Source: Euwallacea fornicatus
Lineage: Eukaryota; Arthropoda; Insecta; Coleoptera; Curculionidae
DNA: 64,000 nucleotides
Direction of reading: 5' to 3'
NCBI RefSeq assembly: GCF_040115645.1
Contig: NC_089555.1
Span: forward strand, 1,550,001-1,614,000
The translations under genes were made by a program, and so were the position numbers. Of this stretch, positions 12,846 to 25,900 are shown in pieces. Under the pieces are notes generated by a model. That model did no database searches. It was not told where the DNA came from and was given only the letters and a program-made list of their open reading frames with translations. Positions within the stretch are counted from its first letter, which is position 1; each line of letters begins with the position of its first letter.

Positions 12846-15800
12846 GGATGAAATGCGTTCCCGTTCGGGAATAAAAATATTCCCTGTCTGTACTTGAAAG
12901 GGTGCTTTTTCGGAAAAGCGCTATAGGAATGAAAGAAAATGTCCTATCAACCTCTATTTAGTGCACTCAATTAGACGCTCTCTTAGCTCCATCAAGAATA
13001 TTTCCGGCGCTCGCTAATACCGATACTGAAGTTCTCCAATTTCACTTTATTTCAAATTTGAAGTCGTAAAAATTTCCCGAACGAACACTGCAAATCGTAC
13101 CTCGGGAATCAAACATCGCGAATCTACTGAAGTGAAACCTAATTACCCCAATAAATATGCAGATTCAGTTGGGCAAAGAAGCCTCCAATATTTGAATACT
13201 TAAAGGACCCATAGTAGCTGTAATAGCACGTCATTAATATTGCTACTAATTACTTTTGCCAGCTGATGTTGCACTGGCACATTTGATTGATTCTCACCGG
13301 ATTGATTCGGCCCTAATCCGAAAGCTTCAAAGGTAAATTCTGATTGGAAATTTATTACTCCAAGCCACGGACAATTTAAATCTGCAGGAAAAGACGAGTC
13401 TTAAATCAAAATCTCTGCCATCGGCAGGAAGGGAAATGTGGAATTACTTTTAGCGAGCATCTGCAGGAATTTGTTTCAGTTTACGACCTCTGTTATAAAT
13501 CTATATCGGACATTCCTGCTGCGATTCGCAAGCAAAACTCGCAGATTGCCTCTGGCAGTTTTAATTAAAACTGTACGGCTTTTTTGCAATTATTATTGAA
13601 AGCATGGATCACCCAATGAAGAGCTGGAGAAAATGTGTGTAGTTTCATTAAAAGCCTACAATTTCGCTATTGACCGGAGCTCAATGGCGTTCGATGAGTC
13701 CGGGATCTTCATTCGCTCCTCACCAAATGAGGATGCGACGCGCAACCCAAATTTAAATCTCCGCATATTTTATGATCTTTTGAAAGCCTCCCTCTTCAGT
13801 GCTCAAAACGCCGGTTTTATATTTCATTTCAGAAAGGGATGTTGCCCGATTATTAGACCCTTGCCATTTTTCCACTGAAATATTCAGACCCGGTTTAATT
13901 CGACTTTGAGCTCGTAATCCGCCAAGTTCGGATGAAAGTAATATTTAATTGTTCGTGAAAGTTTGCAACGGCCTTAATTTAATAACGCGTCCTTCTTTTA
14001 GCGAGGTCAGAAATTAGATTACAAATGCCCCTACGTGTTCTTATTGGCCTCGCTTCAGGCTGAGACCGCTCTTTTTTTCACCTAGAGCTTTGAGTTTAAT
14101 TGATATTATCCGGTAGAATTCTAGCTTGCACACTTAATTAAGCAGTCCCTCGCCAAATATCTCGGTTATTTGCTCTGAAAATTCCACAGTCACTTAGCCA
14201 AACATTTTGGCGGCTTCCAACCCTCTATTAGTAGCCAATCTCACGTTCCTATAACTTCCCCACTTCCCAGACTTGCCCATTACAGACGAAGACAAACATC
14301 GGTGTTTTACAAATGACGTAATATACGGATCCGAAAAGGGCAATACCGATAATAAAAACCAACATTTTTCCAGGGATCCGGGCGGGATTGCTTAACATTC
14401 TGGATGCAAACACTACTCCTTAGAGAAATCATATAGTTCCACGAAAGATACATTTTTGTATTGATTTCATAGGGAGCAATATTGTGCTCACGTTCGCCAT
14501 TTTTGAATATCCGCGTAATTTTTATTGTTATTTATTGGTGCATTTATCTTCGTTGAAGCCTTGAATAAAATTTAAGTAAACAAATTGTTCTTGGTTGAAG
14601 TTGGCAAGCTTGTTTAAGAAGTCTCAACTTACAAATGTCCCGCAAATTGGACATGGTCCCAATAGGGAACCTCTACATAAATTATCTGTTTTGTGACAGC
14701 CCGGGTATTATACCTTGGGGAAATTTTGCGATCGGGGTTTTGAAAAGTTTTATGGATAAGTGCATTAAAAGCATCTGCATGACAAAAGAAGTCTGAGAAA
14801 TGCAAGCATTTCTTAATAGATCTGAGATTTGTTCTTTAAAGTTTTCTGGTCAGGACAGCTTAGTAGGGCGGAATTTATCCGAGAACTGAGGCTTTCCTCA
14901 GTTTAAGTATGGGCACACGTTCGGGTCACGTTTTTAATGCAGATGAGGAAATATTTACAGCCAAAGAGGAGTAAAAAACTAGCCATTTACAAGTTAATTA
15001 TTTTCGGAATCCGAGAAGCTCTGGGAAAAATGGGAATAATCCTAAGAGAATGAACCCTTAAGGGTGAGAACGACAACTACTCCTAAAGGCCTTTGTACAC
15101 CAAGTTGTTCTTGGATTGATCAGAACTTAACGAACTCAAAGTGAAGTCAAAAGAAATTAACCCTCTGAATAGATACTTCTCAAATTTGAAACCTTAGACA
15201 GTTTGACTCCGAATTCGCCCCTTTAAGTTAAACTGAGATGTTCGTAAAGACGTTTGAACCACTGCTCCAAAATGCTTCTTGAGAGCAGTTCAGTCATAGA
15301 TTTGATGAGCCTCAGTCGGACTCGAACAGTCGAATAACTTCTTCAAACGAATATTTTGAAAATTTGGAAACGTTCAATGAGATTCGCAACTGAGCGAGTA
15401 TAAGCTAAACTTACGTTGGAACTAATTAGAAGTCCATTGAAGAATTCTTCCTGGATTATGTTGTCTAATTTACAACGCGATTCATTCAAAAACAGTTTAA
15501 CTATGGATTCGACGATGTGATATTAAGCCGTTAAATCCAGTGCTTATAGAGAGAGAAAACCCTCGAAGAATGTGAGAATACATGTTTTGTCCTTAGGAAC
15601 ACCGCAGTTAAATTTAATTGATTTAAACGAAAACATAATCCGCGTACTTAAATTCGATTAATGCTGAGTAATGCTTAATTAGACTTGCATACATCGTAAA
15701 CCGTCTTCAATAATTTAATTAGTGAGCTTTAATATCCTGCCCTGGCTAGCCAAATTACTCCAATTTCCTTGTTTCACCGAAGATCATCTTCGATCTAATT

Positions 15801-18517
15801 TCGCAGATTAACTCCGAGCAAATCGAGACGGAATCGCAAAGGAAATGTAGGAAAACAGTAATTGCTTCTCAATTTATTTGACCTAAATGGTCGTATGAGG
15901 TCGATAGATAATGTTGAAAGTTCGTGAAAAATTTTCGGATTACTCATTGGTCTTCGTCTCTAAGAAATTATCGTCAATTTTGAATATGAATCGAAGCGAA
16001 GCTCCTTTTCGTTAAACAAATTCAGAAGTTGAATTTGTGCTTGTGTTAATAATATTACAACGTTAGAAACCAGAAATGGATTTCAAATTCTGAAAGCACG
16101 TTCTCAGTTAATGCTCGGATTGATTTAATTATTCTAAATTAAAAGGCCGACCTTGTTGACCAATGGTGAATCAAGCATTGCGAATTCCCCGCTTGCCTTC
16201 GTAACAGTTAATAACCGGAATTAGATTAAAGGTCGTCCGAGCCGAGGAAATTTCGATAATCACCCCCTAACCCGATTAATGACCTATCCATACCTGGACC
16301 GGCTATGTAATTAATGGTCCTAAACCTGGGGCGAAAATATAAACCCCGAATTTGCGGAAGTATTGGGTTAGTTATCACTCAATGGAATGAGGAGAGAGTA
16401 TTCGAATTATTCTGTCATTTGGCCCTCCAACACCTGCTGTGCTAAATATATTATTTCGGAAGGCAATAAGCTTCAACGTCGATTGATGGAAAATCCTTTG
16501 ATTCCTGGTTTATAATAACAGTGCTGTCGATGCCAGGAATACTGCGGTGGAAACTGAGAGCAGCAGGCTCCCATTTCAAATGCATTTCTAGTATTGATCG
16601 GCATACTTCAAAAACCTTTGAGGCTCTTTCTAACCATAATTGGGAATAATTCTACCATTGTCTGTTCCTGTGTATGCCAACATAAATAAAATAGTAGTTC
16701 CACCGAAAGAACGCGAGTTAAAACAAACAGCCCTTTGGCATTGTAGCCCTTTCGAGACAGAATGATTGATTGATGAATGGTCCTGGCCCCTAGCCTTCGA
16801 CCCATTATTCAGAATTTTTGCATTATTTGAGTCGGCTTTGTCGGATATAAAGTTTGGGGTGACGCAGATGGGCGGAATATTTAGAGGTTCCGTGGGAGAA
16901 GGGCTCGGAGTTTGATGCTGCCCTGTCGCAGTGTGTCATGACCATTTTCGAGGTTTAAAAAGGGGATTTATGAAGTTTGTGCATTTGAAGTGGGCAGTTA
17001 CGGTCAACGAAAATTTCTCACCTGTTTAGTTAAAATTCGAAATGGTCCAGTGTTGTAGTTCCCAATATTTACCCATTTAAAGTTCTCAAATTGTCTCTCT
17101 CTCTATATGATTGCAGCTTTTCCACTAATGGACGTTTATTTCAGCTGACTACTGGTGGCGCTTTTAATGGTAATTAACGTGCTGGAAAAATATACAGTCT
17201 TTAGGCATATCGCCTAGTAGCGCCTAACCTGAGCTACTTCGCGACTTTCAGAAACGCAAAGTATCCAGGAAAATAAACGTCCACGAGTTTCTTTCATTTG
17301 TTAATTTATATATTTCCGCATTCAGACCGACGAGGGGCGCGAGTTTTCTAATCCATATTACTGCCGTGATTTAATCGCGTGATTTAATCTTTAATTACGC
17401 AGTACCTTTTTCGCTGCTATGCAGATGGAGTTCTAGTGAGTGCAAGAAAAAGGCGATTGATAATTGCAAGAGAGACAGATTTCCGTTGTTGACTCGCACG
17501 CAGTATACCCTAATCCAAGTGCGCATCATGTCACAAAAAGGGCCGGTTTTTAATTGATGTATTCTAAAACTACCATTTCTACCATTGTGTTTGTAAAGGT
17601 AAGGCTATATTAAAATTTATCATGGAGTTTGTGCTCGAAATGTATTCAAATTTGCACGTATCCCCGTGATTTGCATCCTAAAAAATCTAGTATAATTGCA
17701 TCCGACCTCGGATTAAGGCATACTGTTCGCGAGTCAACGGCTCTAGCCAATCGTTGACAATAGAAAGGGAAGCGGTAACCTGTCTCTCTCGCACTTATTA
17801 AACGCCTAATTGCCTCTCGCTTGCACTCACTAAAACTCCCACACGCATAGGAGCGAAGAAGGTGCTCTATGTACACAAGAATGCAGAATCGCGGTCCTTT
17901 TAGCAGTGACTTCCAGCATTAATACAAATTTCATGAATCCATCTCCTCGAATTCGCGAGTAGTCTAAAAATTCGCGAAAATTTGCATTTTCAGTAATTTA
18001 AAATTATCGAGATTCGGTTTAAGCATTCAAGGCATTTTTTTTTTTAATAGGAGACTGCATGCATTATTTAATGGTTTGCCGTGAGGAGAGCGGATTTTCC
18101 ATTTTTATCACCTCATTTAATACGGATGACGCCATCTGTATACAGGATTATTCAAATTCCCTGCTCACCATTGGGATCTCGAAAATCATGAGAGATACGA
18201 AGTCGGTTGAATTAGGGCACGTTTTTATTATGCTCGACAGTAAAATGTAGAAAATTCCGACCGACTCCGGGAAAACTTGCAAAAATTTAGTGAAATAGTT
18301 TTGGTATTGTCCTGAGTTCCCTTGATCTTGTGAGAAAAAAATCCACGATTTTTCAACGATCTTTTATTTACACAAGCAGTACCGTGAACTCCGATACAAT
18401 TCTGTTCACAAACCACCTTTTTGCTGACTCTAGTGAACTGCTTCCTTTACTACAAGGCAGAAATATTTTATGTCGCTGTAGTTGAAGTTGGTGACATATT
18501 TTTTCGAAGAAAACTAA

Positions 18518-18551
18518 AATTCCGGTTATTTTTGCCGTTTTAACCGGAATT
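18518..18551. repeat. Inverted repeat, 11-bp arms
   Basis: AATTCCGGTTA (18518-18528) and its perfect reverse complement TAACCGGAATT (18541-18551), separated by 12 bases. Confidence 0.8.
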
Positions 18552-21500
18552 CTCCATTCTCAACTGATATTTGGAGGTCTATAAATCCATAATTAACTCA
18601 AACAAGAAAGTACTCCCAGAATTTCACCAGAATTTCTGAACGCTGAGATAGGTCAGCCTTTCATATCTTTTTTGGCAATTTTCAACTGAATTTACATCAA
18701 CATTTAATCTATCTGATGTCTAGTGGCCATGATTAATCAGCTTTTCTGCCTGCAAAGTGCCGTTTGAATGAAGAAGAGTTTAAATCTTAGATGTGGTTTC
18801 GTCCCACAATTTAATTTTGGAACACTGTAATTTTCCTTCTGTCTCGACATTTAGATACTTCCCTGAAACTAAATATGTTTTTTAATCTACAGAGTGCTTC
18901 AATTATTATAATTAAACGTCTTGTCACAAACGAGGATAAATTGAGGACTCAAATTAAATTTTTTTTTGCAGAGAGACATGTATTTATTAACGTTTAGTTC
19001 GTTTACTTTAGCGTTTAATTATTTTAATTGCAGCGTAAGGTGTGAATATAAATTATATACTGTTCAGTGCGTGGCATATAGCACCATGGATCCGTGAAGT
19101 TCATATACTTGGCCAAGAGAATGGCTTCGATGGCAGGTGAATTATTTATGCTGCGCTCAGTTGTTCCTCCAGAGGCTCGGCCAAAGGGGGGAAGAGGTTG
19201 TTATCTCATCCTCAATTATAATTAATAACCATAAGGGTAACAGGTGCACGACTCATTTGGAAGACCTAGCCAGGCCCCAGCTATATCCACTCCATGTACG
19301 GTCCATTATAAGTATTTTCAATATAAACTTGCTATATTTAGCTCTTAAAATTTGAATTATTTTAGAAATTTTCTCTCCCCTAATTCAAATTTAAGCTTCA
19401 AAAAGCCGAAGAATCTCTTAATTTTGGAAAATATGAAGACTCCGTTTTGCGTTCCAACATCTAATAACCTTCAGGTATTACTGAGGTTTTATATCACGAG
19501 GAACTTTATTTTGGTATCCTTCAAGTCAAGAAATTTGATAGAACTCTAACAAAGACATCCCAAGGCATTCTTGCCGCCGTTTGAAACTCGAAATTCAGAA
19601 ACCAAATAAGGGTTGATACACCCTTAAAATAATTGAATAAAGCATCATCAAAGCTGACCCTTGTTAAAAGGCGGCCTTTCGAATAAACATCGGGGCTCGA
19701 AATTTCGAGATATATCCAGGCCCAATGCGAGAATATTTCAATAGAATCAATTCACAATCGGCACATTATTTCGCTTGTGTTCCATGCTGACACAATTAGG
19801 TCAAACAAAACAGGGCTTTCAACATGAATTGGAGCTAAAGCCGTTCTTGAATTAATTATACGAGTTATCCAGAAGTGCCACAGTGGGCGGAAATTATATA
19901 CTGCGATGCACCCACTCGAACCAGTGACAAACGAACTTCTTCGGATTTAATTCTCTTTGGCTGCATTGAGAAAATTGCAAGTGATTTGTAAAAACGGGGG
20001 TGATTAGAAGGAGAAAAAGTGGAAGTAAGAGGTTTTGGGACTAGAGAGAACACGAGCCATTTGGCTTGCAGCAAAAAAGTATCCAACCACTTTTGTGCTT
20101 CTGAGGGAGGTATTGGTATTTGCTCGTTTCCAATCTTTTTTTTCAAGCTCAAGCATGCCAGGGAGAATTAACAAAATGGACTGAGCGGTTTTTGCATCCG
20201 CCTGCTTTGGTTAATGAGACGATACTTTTTACGGCGCAACCCTTTTAAAGCTCTTTCGGGCCAAAAGTAAATAATTCGTTTCGGTGCCACAAATACAAAC
20301 ATCACGTATATATTCTCTGTCAAAGGCTTATACGTTTAAACTTTTTCGCTAACTCTTCGGCAGTACATAAAATGAGAGAGGGGTAATTTGTAAAAGCTCC
20401 GCTTTTCGACGTTAAAAATGGCCGAAGAGTTTGAGTAAAAATTCGGGAAGGATCATGTCAGCTGGAAAAAAATCGTTTGAAGCCTCGGAAGGCGGTTCGA
20501 TCTCTCAGTCTCAGTTATTAGCGTTTCAAGATTAATATTTTCTTGAACAAAAGTGAGGGCAAACTTTCCAGCCCCTCGGCGAAAATATTTGGAATTCCAC
20601 TCAGCAACGGACAGTTGGAGTTTTATCGTGCAAGAAGCTGAACCTTTGTTGTCGGGAATATAGAGTTGAAGGGTGTTCTAAAATTTTACAAAGAAATTTC
20701 CCATAGGGGCCGACAAAAGTATAGAATACTCTCTAAGAACCATCAGATTGTTTTTGTCGAAGTGTTCGTTCAAACATTCAATTTCTCATAGAACGAAACT
20801 AATGCAGTTAGGTAGCTAGAATATCAAATTCCGTAGGAAAATCATCAGTTTAACAATGACGAAATCTTTAAATGTTTAAGTAATATTGCTTAATTTTAGA
20901 TATAGCTAATTATCGAACACCACAACAATATCAACTAGAGCTAGAAGCAATAACTCGCTCAAATCCTACTCAATTAAACACTGCTAAAACTAGCACTATG
21001 CAGGGAATTATACATATCTGGCCGGCGATTTTAAACTGACCAGTGCATTTAGCCCGTGTAATTGGATAATACTGTTAAACAGGAATTATATTATGGGGCA
21101 CAGAATGTGTTAAATGCCTCTTGATTGGGGAGACTGAATGTTGCATTGGAAACTGAGGGAAGTTCGGATCGAAGTTTGCAGAGTTTTGTGTATTGGATAA
21201 TGTAGAGTATTTCTCAATCGTGTAAACCCCATGTGGATCGGCGAAACGGACGTAATAGTTCTATTGGGGTTGTAAATATGTACATATTTCAGTCCGCTTC
21301 ATTGCCTCTTTACCTCAGCTTTTGATCATAATGAAGTTCAATTCATGGACATTCCACATTTTCCACCAGAGACTCTGAGAGTTTGTCTGACTGATTGTTT
21401 GTTGCGAGGAAAGGAACAAATCAATTGCATCGTTTGGTGGCCTCGAACACACAGACTTCCGAACATGTTCAAATTTTTGTGGATTTTTTGGCCTAATGGA

Positions 21501-21734
21501 GTGACGTGTATCCTACATACATAGGTTGATCCTGATACCTGTTAGGACCTCTGCAGATAGACACACGAAATTTAAGTCAACAGAAAAGTTCGTCGTAGAG
21601 CGCTTTATGGTTATGTTTTCGTTAATATTTAGGTTTGAGTTGAAGAATGCGAGCAGACACCCAAATTTGGTACTTCGCTAACACCACTCGTATCGAAAGG
21701 GGCTCCTGCGCTTCTGCGCGTTATTCACGTAACC

Positions 21735-22964
21735 TACGTGGATAGCCCTAGAAGTAGCCGACCTGATACATAGATGGTGATTTATTTATTAAAAATGTGC
21801 CTATATTACAAAGACCTAATCTTAAAAGGCCTATGTATGTCTAAAGTCAATTTCTGGCCGTTCTAAGCTGTTTTCAGTGAACGCTTTTAGGAATTCTGTG
21901 AAAATAAAAAAAATTGGCCATCGATACGTGATTCAATGCTTTCATTTGAAAGGTCTTGGTCCATTCAACATCAAAGCGAAGTTGGATTCTACTCTGGGGG
22001 AATCAGATCCTTCGTTGACAACTATAAAATATTGGACGGCTGTTTGAACGCGGTCGTACGAGCTGTAAAAATGAACTTCGCAGTGGTCGACCCAATGACA
22101 TTCCAGATTTGACCACTTCAGATATTGTGGTGAATAGCTACGAAACTGTTGGATAAAATTGAGGGAGATAGCAGACATGATAGGCATTTCAAAAAGTACT
22201 GTACATCACATTTTGATCGAACAATTGGGTATGAGAAAGCTGTGCACAAAATGGGGGCCACGATTGCTAACAAATGAACAAAGTCAGCGCGTTTCAAGGT
22301 AGCTTTATTGCAGCAAAGTTTCGCAGCAATAAAACCGAGTTTTTACGTCAATTCATAATCATGGATGAAATATGGGTGCATTATTTCATATCTCAGACGA
22401 AAGAGCAGTCAAAACAATAGACGAATTGGCTCCAAAGAAGGCGAAAACCGTTGCATCTGCGGCAAAGATGATGACGTCAGTTTTTGGGAGAGACGTGCAA
22501 CAATTTTTATTGACTATTTCCTTAAAGGAAAAAACAATAAACAGACAATATTATACAAATGTATTGCAGTCTTTCGACGAAGAAATTAGGAAAAAGCAAC
22601 TGCATTGGACGAAAAAGAAACTTTGGTTTCATCAATACAACACACTAATCCATACTTCTATCATAGCGAAGGCCAAGATCAATCAACTTGGTTTCGAACA
22701 TTTCCTCATCCGCCCTATTCGCCAGATTTGACCCTTTTAGATATTTTCTATTTCTAAACTCCAAAAAATGGTTTGGTGGAAAGAATTATGTCGATCACGA
22801 AGAGATGGAATCTGGGGTTGATATCCATTTTAAAGCGTTCGAAGCTTTTTACTATTAAGAGAGTATAGCTGTCATATCTCAAAGGAGTCTATGTTGAGAA
22901 TCATGTAACATTTTTCAATTTTTTTTTTAACGTTAGGTCGGGTACTTCTGGGACCGCCCTCGTA
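21735..22964 (+). mobile_element. mariner transposon, full length but dead
   Basis: About 1.23 kb. The left end reads TACGTGGATAGCCCTAGAAG; the right end read inward is TACGAGGGCGGTCCCAGAAG, so the TIRs are about 30 bp and diverged, each including the TA of the target site. The length fits mariner (about 1.3 kb). The same TIR family recurs at 31066, 35593-37650 and 49964-51124, showing one family that spread and decayed locally. Confidence 0.88.
21950..22857 (+). pseudogene. mariner transposase pseudogene
   Basis: Broken by several stops and shifts but recognisable from end to end. The N-terminal part contains LGESDPSLTTIKYW and, further on, the HTH block REIADMIGISKSTVHHILIE followed by LGMRKLC and RLLTNEQSQR. 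The catalytic half keeps APKKAKTVASAAKMM, KEKTINRQYYTNVL, KKKLWFHQYN (the QDN of active mariners changed to QYN), and PPYSPDLTLL-like remnants. The arrangement follows the irritans/vertumnana-like mariner proteins of about 345 residues. The altered catalytic box and the stops rule out function. Confidence 0.85.
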
Positions 22965-25900
22965 CTCGTTTACATCGATTTTGTTTTTTACCGCATATAT
23001 TATTATTCCATTCCAATAAATGTTAGCTATAGTAGAAATGGTTATTCTGTTTTACGGAACAGTGTCTTTGAGACCGCGAGCTCAGGGAGGTCCAAATGTA
23101 AATATCAAGTCAGTATTTAGCTTCGCACGCCATTTTATCAACTTGAGAATTCCGAAATCTTCCAACATTTCATTTTTTGATTGCCTCAATCAGCTACCTC
23201 AATTGGGCTGCTTGGAAAACCTGACTTCCTTGGTGAACCTGGATGGCTGAAGTCTCTTGTGGGCGCTAGAGGACCGGGCTATCCAACCAAATACCTTTTT
23301 TGTTTAATTTCCTTAATTACTTGCTTTACTTTGTGGCGGTTTCTGCAAAATTTCACATTCTATCTAACCGCCATAATCAATTGCAATTAATGGAGTGCCA
23401 CAAACTAAATTTCCTTGCAAATTCCCCGATTCGTAGTTCATATTCATTTTGCCTAGTTTTGCGTAAGCGCTAAAAATTCCGAACTTTTATCGTAGAAAAT
23501 AAATGTTCCATTCCATTATTCAGCAGTGGTCCAAATTACCCTCACTGCTTTATGAAGCCTAAAATTTACTCAGGTAGCCAAAATTAGCAGCAATATCAAC
23601 CAACCCACAGAGTGCAATTTATCAACAGTTCTCCCATCACAGTTATAACAATTTGTACAAATGGACTTCAATTATTTGTATTTGTTTATTGTTGAGGTTA
23701 AATCAGGGTCTCTCATCCCTGAGACTGGAGGGTGCGCTTCTAAATTACAGCAGTATCCCTCCTATTACTCTTTGTTTTCTCCACCATTAATCCCCTATTA
23801 TTAGAGATTGTTTCGCAATTGTCCTTTGTAGGGAACAACTATTCCCCATTCATCTTCGTAGTAAGCATTTTAGGGGTGTTAATTTCAGGACACAGCAGCT
23901 TTCCCCAATTACTTTTATTACTTACGTTGCAACTAATGGACTTTCCTAATTCTACAATTATTTCCCATGAAAGATGAGCCTAAAATTTCGATATCGATCG
24001 TGTTTAGCATCGAAGACGGCCAATTCGCTTTCGGTTGGTTTGTTTGTGAAATTAACACTCCATTGGGGATCGGGCTCCCCCAGGGTAATTACTTTAATTA
24101 ACGTTTTTTTATAGCTCAGCTAAAGTTATCTGAAAGAGGCAAATTGATCACCTGATGCTAATTAATCGCGCTTTTCGAATTCTCATTGTTGTTCGGTGCA
24201 TCGAGACGCAAATTAAAACAATCGACAAAATATGTCCGACTATTTGCTTCGCAGGAGAAGGACGAAATGATAATCAGATATTTTTAAATAAGCAAAGGGG
24301 AGGAAAAGGTACACCCCAGAAATAACGGTGCTCCACGGGAGACTTAGAAAATTACTGTTTGTGAAGAAGGAATAAAAAGATTTACGACTCGACCTTAAAC
24401 TGTTTGAAGATGCAAACAAGTCTTGGGGCCGTATATTTCGTATTACTTCCAATTTTCTCTTTCGATTCTCCGGGGCCTACTTGAGTTGACGAGAGGCCTT
24501 TAGGCGTGAAATAGGGTATCGCACGTACAGGGTTTATGTCAAATCTTTACCGGGGATGTTTTTTGGCGATTTGAGGTTTGTTAAATTGCCTCGGGAATTT
24601 TCAGGTCACGCCACCAAACGCGCACCTATTTGTGAGTAATGATGCAGGTGGATGAAATGCCATCGAAAAGATTAATGTGGCTCATTTATTTTACAGCTCA
24701 GATATCAATCACTTTATTCTTTTACTTTAATATCAAGCCTAAAACACTATTTAGCGAAGTGGCCTTGTTCATCTGCATCTTAGACTGGACGATGTCGAAC
24801 CACACTTAACGATGTCCCGAATCGATCCTACATGTATATGGGGATCCCTGCTGCCATAAGAGATGCAGAATCGGTTGCGTGGGGGACGTCTTGGTGAATT
24901 CTGTAAAGATCCGATGTCTGTTTTAAAAACTGCTTTAGATTCAATCGTTTTCCCGAAAAAAAAAAATGAAAAGAGGTGAGAATCGCTGCATTTTGGCCCT
25001 GCGGCGGCTAAACGAAGCCGAGTGTGGGGCCGAAGCTAAACCTTCATAGGGCGATTTTGACGTAGAGTGTCGTGACGCATCAGAAATAATTTGATCGTCA
25101 TTTGTTTCGAAGTTCCGTACGGCAATTTTGAAAATTTTTGTGGACGTCCCCTTGAACTTCTGGATTTTCTGAGAGTGCTTAAAAACATTTTCAGCGAAAT
25201 ACCTGCTGACGCCATTATCTCATTTCCGAAGCTCAAAATGGAACTTTCGGGGTTTTTGTCGTAAAAAACGTTGGAGGTTTTTGCCTTCCATCATGCAAAG
25301 CAAAACTGCTGCAAGTGTCAAACTTGATTTGCCAGTGCAACGCAACTTAGGGAACGCGATAGAATTCAAGTTTAAATGGAATGGAAACGTCACCGCAGCT
25401 GTGTTGACCGCATGTGAGCGTAAAAAGGTAACAAAGTCTGTTAAAAAAATAAATTTCAAGTAAAAAATTATTTGTTAACAATCCATGATTCCTCCAGCTT
25501 CAGTTGTGTGCCTAAACCGTTTTCTCTGCGGTTTATCCCGTTAGGGAAACTGTTGGCAGTGTCGCGTATGGCGCGGCTGCTGCAGTTACGTCTCTGTTTA
25601 ATTCAAAACAGAGTTCTACCATGTCCACTTTGCCTTAATTTGAATGATTTGCTGCCATTTTGATGGAGCGATTTTACACAGAAATTTAACTTGCAAATTA
25701 TCTTTGGCACTTAGAACAGTAATTATCTTTTGTTTTGCATGATGGGAGGCAAAATCTACTGGGACAAAAATTTAAAAGCTCCATTTGGCACTGTAAAAAT
25801 GAAATAATGGCGTTAAAAAGTATATTGTTGTGAAGGTTTTTCTAGGCGCTTTCCGAAAATGGAAAAATTCATGATGGCGTTCACATAAATTTCCAAATTT

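Larger units (their letters stand above)
11277..21734. other. Long gene-free stretch
   Basis: About 10.5 kb with no open frame that looks like protein. It is AT-rich with many TAATTA-type motifs. It contains a perfect 20-bp palindrome (12826-12845) and an 11-bp-arm hairpin (18518-18551). No tRNA-like cloverleaf was recognised. Intergenic or intronic; cis-regulatory content cannot be judged without comparison to relatives. Confidence 0.6.
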